Position numbers and translations under genes: made by a program
Notes under the pieces: generated by a model
Databases searched by the model: none
Told to the model about the DNA's origin: nothing
What the model saw: only the letters and a program-made list of their open reading frames with translations
Assembly: GCA_900321665.1 (NCBI GenBank)
Contig: ONWY01000061.1
Span: 1-7,149, forward strand
Direction of reading: 5' to 3'
Source of the DNA: an uncultured Eubacteriales bacterium
GTDB lineage: Bacteria > Bacillota > Clostridia > Oscillospirales > Acutalibacteraceae
Length of the DNA stretch: 7,149 bases
In this document: in pieces, positions 4,082 to 7,149 of the stretch
How positions within the stretch are numbered: position 1 is the first letter of the stretch
Layout of the letters: every line of letters begins with the position of its first letter

Positions 4082-6469
4082 TTATTTAAATTCTACAATG
4101 GTAACACCGTCTTCCCCTTCGCCGTAAACACCCAAGCGGAAGGACTTGATACGCTTGTTTTTCTTTAAGTATTGCTGCACTCTGCTGCGCAGCACGCCGG
4201 TTCCCTTGCCGTGGATAATGGTGGCTTCACCCAAGCCGTCAAGCAGCGCGCGATCAATGAATAAATCGAGCGCTTCAATCGCTTCCTCGCCGGTTTTGCC
4301 GCGCAAATCACAGCGGTTATTGACCGCGGAATTGACCTTTTGCTCGAAGCGCTCGGCGCGGTTGTTCACCGTGCGGCGCGGCTGCTGCGGTGCCGGCTTT
4401 TTATCGATTAAGACCAAATCCTCTTGCTTAACGCGCGATTTCAAAAAGCCCATCTGCACCTCTACCATACCACTTGCATTTTTGGGGGTAATGACCGTTC
4501 CCGCCTGGTGAAAGCTTTTGGAGAAAACGGCATCGCCCGCGCGCACATCGCGGGGCAGGTGATAATCGGTATAGGCATCATCTATCATCGCAAAATCATC
4601 TGCCGATAAATCCTCTAAGGCATCGATACTCTTGTTAATCTTCTGCTTGGCAAGGCGGGCGCGCTCCGAAGCGGCGCGCTCATCTCTCTTGAGCCGGTTA
4701 AGTTCATCGAGCAGTGCCTGCGACTCGCGCTTGGCTTTTTCGGTAATCCTGCGCGCTTCCTTCTTGGCTTTTTCAAGCTCCCTGTCGCGCAGCGATTTAA
4801 CTTCCTCCTTAAGCTGCTTTGCCTGCTCGGAATCGCGCTTGGCTCTCTCGGAGAGCAGCGCCGCCTCCTTGGTTTTGGATTCAAATTCCAAGCGGCTCTT
4901 TTCGACCTTCTCGACCACATTCTCAAAGCGGCGATTGTCTTGGCTGACCAAGCCCTCCGCCTTTTGAATGACCGCTTCCTCTATCCCGAGCCGCAGCGAT
5001 ATGGCAAACGCATTGCTCCTGCCGGGAATGCCCAACACTAATTTATACGTCGGCTTGAGCGAATGTACATCAAACTCGCAGCTGGCGTTTTCCACCCCTG
5101 CCGTTTCAAGCGCATATTGCTTAATTTCCGCATAGTGGGTGGTGGCGGCGATTTTAGCGCCCTTTAAGCGCAGCTCCTCTAAGATAGCCTCGGCAAGCGC
5201 CGCGCCCTCTACAGGGTCGGTACCGGCGCCGAGCTCATCAATCAAAATCAGGCTCTTCTCATCTGCCGCCTTCATAATATCAATAATATTGGTCATGTGG
5301 CCGGAGAAGGTGGAGAGCGATTGCTCAATCGATTGCTCATCACCGATATCGACTAAGATTTTATCAAACACGGAGACCCTGCTCTCGTCTGCACACGGCA
5401 GCATTATGCCGCACATTGCCATCGCACAAAACAGCCCGACGGTTTTAATCGAAACCGTTTTGCCGCCGGTGTTGGGGCCGGTAATGACAAGGGTGGTAAA
5501 ATCCTCCCCGAGCCGCACATCAATGGGCACCACCGTTTCTTTATCAATCAGCGGGTGCCTGGCTTTGGAAAGCGCAATAATGCCTTTATCATTCATCACC
5601 GGCATTGAAGCGCGCATGCGAAAAGCAAGCTGTGCCTTCGCAAAAATCAAATCAAGCTCGAGCGCGTTTTTAAATGAGGAGCGAATGTGCTCGGCAAATG
5701 CCGCGGTCTCGGCGGAAAGCTCCGTCAATATCCGCTCGATTTCCTCGCGCTCCTTGCCCTCTAAGACCTTGATATCGTTATTTAAGTTGACCACGCTTGC
5801 GGGCTCGATAAAAATGGTCGCCCCTGTCGCGGAGGTATCGTGCACCATGCCCGGCACCTCGGAGCGATACTCGCTCTTGACCGGCACCACAAACCTGCCG
5901 CCGCGGAAGGTCACCACCGCATCCTGCAAATACTTGGAGTAGGCGCCCGAGTGAATCATATGGTCGAGCTGATTGCGGATTTTTGCCGATGCCTCGCGCA
6001 TCTTGCGGCGAATGGCGGCAAGCTCGGGGGAGGCATTGTCCGCCATCTCGTCCTCGGAGAGGATGCAGGCAAAAATGCGCTCCTCAAGATAGCGGTTGGC
6101 ATAGAGCCCTTCAAAGTATGTATCAATGCTCGTTTTAATGCCCTCGCAATGCGAGCGCCACTCTCTTAGCAGGCGCACGCCGCGCAGCATATGGGCGGTT
6201 TTGAGCAGCTCGCGCATATTGAGCGCACCGCCCGCCACCGCGCGCGATAAGAAGCCGTTCACATCGCTGATACCTCTGAAATTCGGCCCGCCAAAGCGCG
6301 CGATTAGGCTATAGGCATCCTGCGTTTGGCGCAGCAGGATTTTCACATAATCCTCATTGCCCGAGGGGCGCAGCGCCGCCGCGCGCGCCTTGCTCTCCTC
6401 GCACTGGCACTCGCTGCCGAGCATTTCCAATATTTTATCTAATTCGATTGCTTTTAAATGCCTGTCCAT
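4082..6469 (-). CDS. mutS2: MutS2: ribosome-collision / anti-recombination ATPase with Smr domain
   Basis: The 795 residues match the usual MutS2 length (about 780-790). In order: core/lever helices (about 1-300); ABC ATPase with Walker A GPNTGGKT at about 331-338, signature STFSGHM near 386, Walker B LILIDELGAGTD near 406, and the TTHY switch histidine; a long charged coiled coil (about 510-610); a KOW-like segment (AGDAVFSKSFHQAGTV); and a C-terminal Smr domain (about 719-795) with DLRG and HGKGTG. The N-terminal mismatch-recognition domain of true MutS is absent. Known roles of the family are limiting recombination and, in Bacillus subtilis, splitting collided ribosomes. The start is the ATG at 6469, with GGGAG five bases upstream. 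It lies 13 bases after recO, so one operon is likely. The Smr motif reads CDLRG where LDLRG is usual, a mild change. All ATPase motifs are intact. Confidence 0.97.
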   Translation of the reverse strand: MDRHLKAIELDKILEMLGSECQCEESKARAAALRPSGNEDYVKILLRQTQDAYSLIARFGGPNFRGISDVNGFLSRAVAGGALNMRELLKTAHMLRGVRLLREWRSHCEGIKTSIDTYFEGLYANRYLEERIFACILSEDEMADNASPELAAIRRKMREASAKIRNQLDHMIHSGAYSKYLQDAVVTFRGGRFVVPVKSEYRSEVPGMVHDTSATGATIFIEPASVVNLNNDIKVLEGKEREEIERILTELSAETAAFAEHIRSSFKNALELDLIFAKAQLAFRMRASMPVMNDKGIIALSKARHPLIDKETVVPIDVRLGEDFTTLVITGPNTGGKTVSIKTVGLFCAMAMCGIMLPCADESRVSVFDKILVDIGDEQSIEQSLSTFSGHMTNIIDIMKAADEKSLILIDELGAGTDPVEGAALAEAILEELRLKGAKIAATTHYAEIKQYALETAGVENASCEFDVHSLKPTYKLVLGIPGRSNAFAISLRLGIEEAVIQKAEGLVSQDNRRFENVVEKVEKSRLEFESKTKEAALLSERAKRDSEQAKQLKEEVKSLRDRELEKAKKEARRITEKAKRESQALLDELNRLKRDERAASERARLAKQKINKSIDALEDLSADDFAMIDDAYTDYHLPRDVRAGDAVFSKSFHQAGTVITPKNASGMVEVQMGFLKSRVKQEDLVLIDKKPAPQQPRRTVNNRAERFEQKVNSAVNNRCDLRGKTGEEAIEALDLFIDRALLDGLGEATIIHGKGTGVLRSRVQQYLKKNKRIKSFRLGVYGEGEDGVTIVEFK

Positions 6470-6482
6470 CTTTTCTCCCGTG

Positions 6483-7149
6483 TTATTCTACCGAGTGGTA
6501 AAAATCTAAAGTGGTAAAGCTCCTGCCGACTTGCGCAAGCAGGTATTTCTCGCTACAGCGCGAAAGCTCCTGCAAAGCGGTATCGGTAAGAGTGAATGAA
6601 AACACCTGTTGAAACGGTGAATAAATAATATAGCGCATCGCGCTCAGCGCGCTGATACCGATGCGCTCGCCGCCACGGTGGCAGTTTTCGCAATACACTT
6701 CCCCCGTAGCAAGCGCTATGTACATCTGCTCGCTCTCAAAAGCACCGCAGCCGGCACATGCCTCTATCGCCGGCATATACCCTGCCATTGACAGCAGCCG
6801 CAGCTCGAAAATGCTTTTGAGCTGGGCGGCAGGCTTGGTGCCCTTCTCCAAAAAATGCAAGCAGTTTAAAGTCAGTTTTAAATAATCGGCAGCGTTTTCC
6901 TCGCTCGGAGCAAGCTCGATGAGCAGCTGCGAGAAATACCCTGCCAAGGCAATTTTGGCAATATCGTTGCGCAAGCCGAAAAACACCTCAATCGGCTCGG
7001 CTTCGCGAATCACATACTTGTCCGCGCTTGCCCAAATGCTCATCTCGGCATAGCAAAAAAGGCGGGTGGCCGACAGAGCCTTGCTTTTCACACTGCGAGC
7101 GCCCCTGGCAAACGCCCTGATAACGCCTGCCTTTTCGGTAAGCATCGTT
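6483..7149 (-). CDS. recO: RecO DNA repair / recombination mediator (5' end outside window)
   Basis: RecO works with RecR (and RecF) to load RecA on SSB-coated single-stranded DNA and anneals complementary strands. The visible part covers the end of the N-terminal OB fold (LTEKAGVIRAFARGARS, the usual start of the conserved core), the helical middle, and the zinc-binding cysteines (CAGC ... CENC). The ATG at 7145 is not the true start: the frame stays open through ACG before it (TMLTEK), and the family normally has about 20-25 more residues there (KGIVL... then the ILT-LTE strand). The gene is therefore cut by the window edge. It ends with TAA at 6483-6485, 13 bases before mutS2, whose Shine-Dalgarno lies in the gap. 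Its GC-rich base use matches mutS2 and contrasts with the region left of 3780. Confidence 0.95.
   Translation of the reverse strand, partial: TMLTEKAGVIRAFARGARSVKSKALSATRLFCYAEMSIWASADKYVIREAEPIEVFFGLRNDIAKIALAGYFSQLLIELAPSEENAADYLKLTLNCLHFLEKGTKPAAQLKSIFELRLLSMAGYMPAIEACAGCGAFESEQMYIALATGEVYCENCHRGGERIGISALSAMRYIIYSPFQQVFSFTLTDTALQELSRCSEKYLLAQVGRSFTTLDFYHSVE

Noticed and set aside
5139..5942. 267-codon open frame antisense to mutS2
   Set aside because: It is a shadow of the GC-rich mutS2 codons, Ser-rich and without domain features or a ribosome site. mutS2 is intact on the other strand.
7143..7145. ATG at 7145 as the recO start
   Set aside because: The frame stays open to the window edge, and the RecO fold needs about 20-25 further N-terminal residues.

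Overview
The window most likely comes from a gut-type member of the Clostridia (Firmicutes). The evidence is a MutS2-RecO gene pair, a BspA-like leucine-rich-repeat surface protein with clostridial-style fibronectin repeats, a TnpV-family mobile-element gene, AGGAGG-like ribosome binding sites, and consensus TTGACA/TATAAT promoters in AT-rich gaps. No rRNA, tRNA or CRISPR array is visible. No species can be named from the sequence alone.

Layout, left to right. From 1 to 1987 (minus) is the N-terminal 662 residues of a secreted LRR/Fn3 protein whose C-terminus lies outside the window. Four bases upstream, 1992-2582 (minus) encodes a 196-residue soluble protein that I cannot name. The two form an operon. 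It is driven by an extended -10 promoter at 2780-2808 and preceded by a leader of about 180 nt containing a 17-bp and a 15-bp nested inverted repeat, then an intrinsic terminator that ends exactly at the gene's Shine-Dalgarno sequence. This looks like an attenuated or RNA-regulated operon.

From about 2875 to 3195 is a compact module that resembles a type I toxin-antitoxin locus. A strong plus-strand promoter drives a 23-codon membrane peptide gene (2984-3055) with a hairpin over its Shine-Dalgarno sequence. A perfect-consensus convergent promoter (3138-3165, minus) would make a short antisense RNA. A strong plus-strand terminator (3154-3195) would put a 3' tail on the toxin mRNA that is complementary in three blocks to its own 5' leader. 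This is the most interesting part of the window.

From about 3196 to 3387 there is no gene, but there is a family of degenerate TACTCTTGA repeats and a perfect 34-bp palindrome. 3388-3764 (minus) is a tnpV gene broken by a frameshift in a run of seven G. 3765-4081 is a non-coding spacer with several hairpins, including the mutS2 terminator.

From 4082 to the right edge is ordinary chromosome: mutS2 (complete, 795 aa) and recO (5' end missing), 13 bases apart and probably co-transcribed. The AT-rich 1-3780 segment, with its surface protein, small RNA-regulated modules and transposon remnant, looks like an accessory region next to this housekeeping operon.
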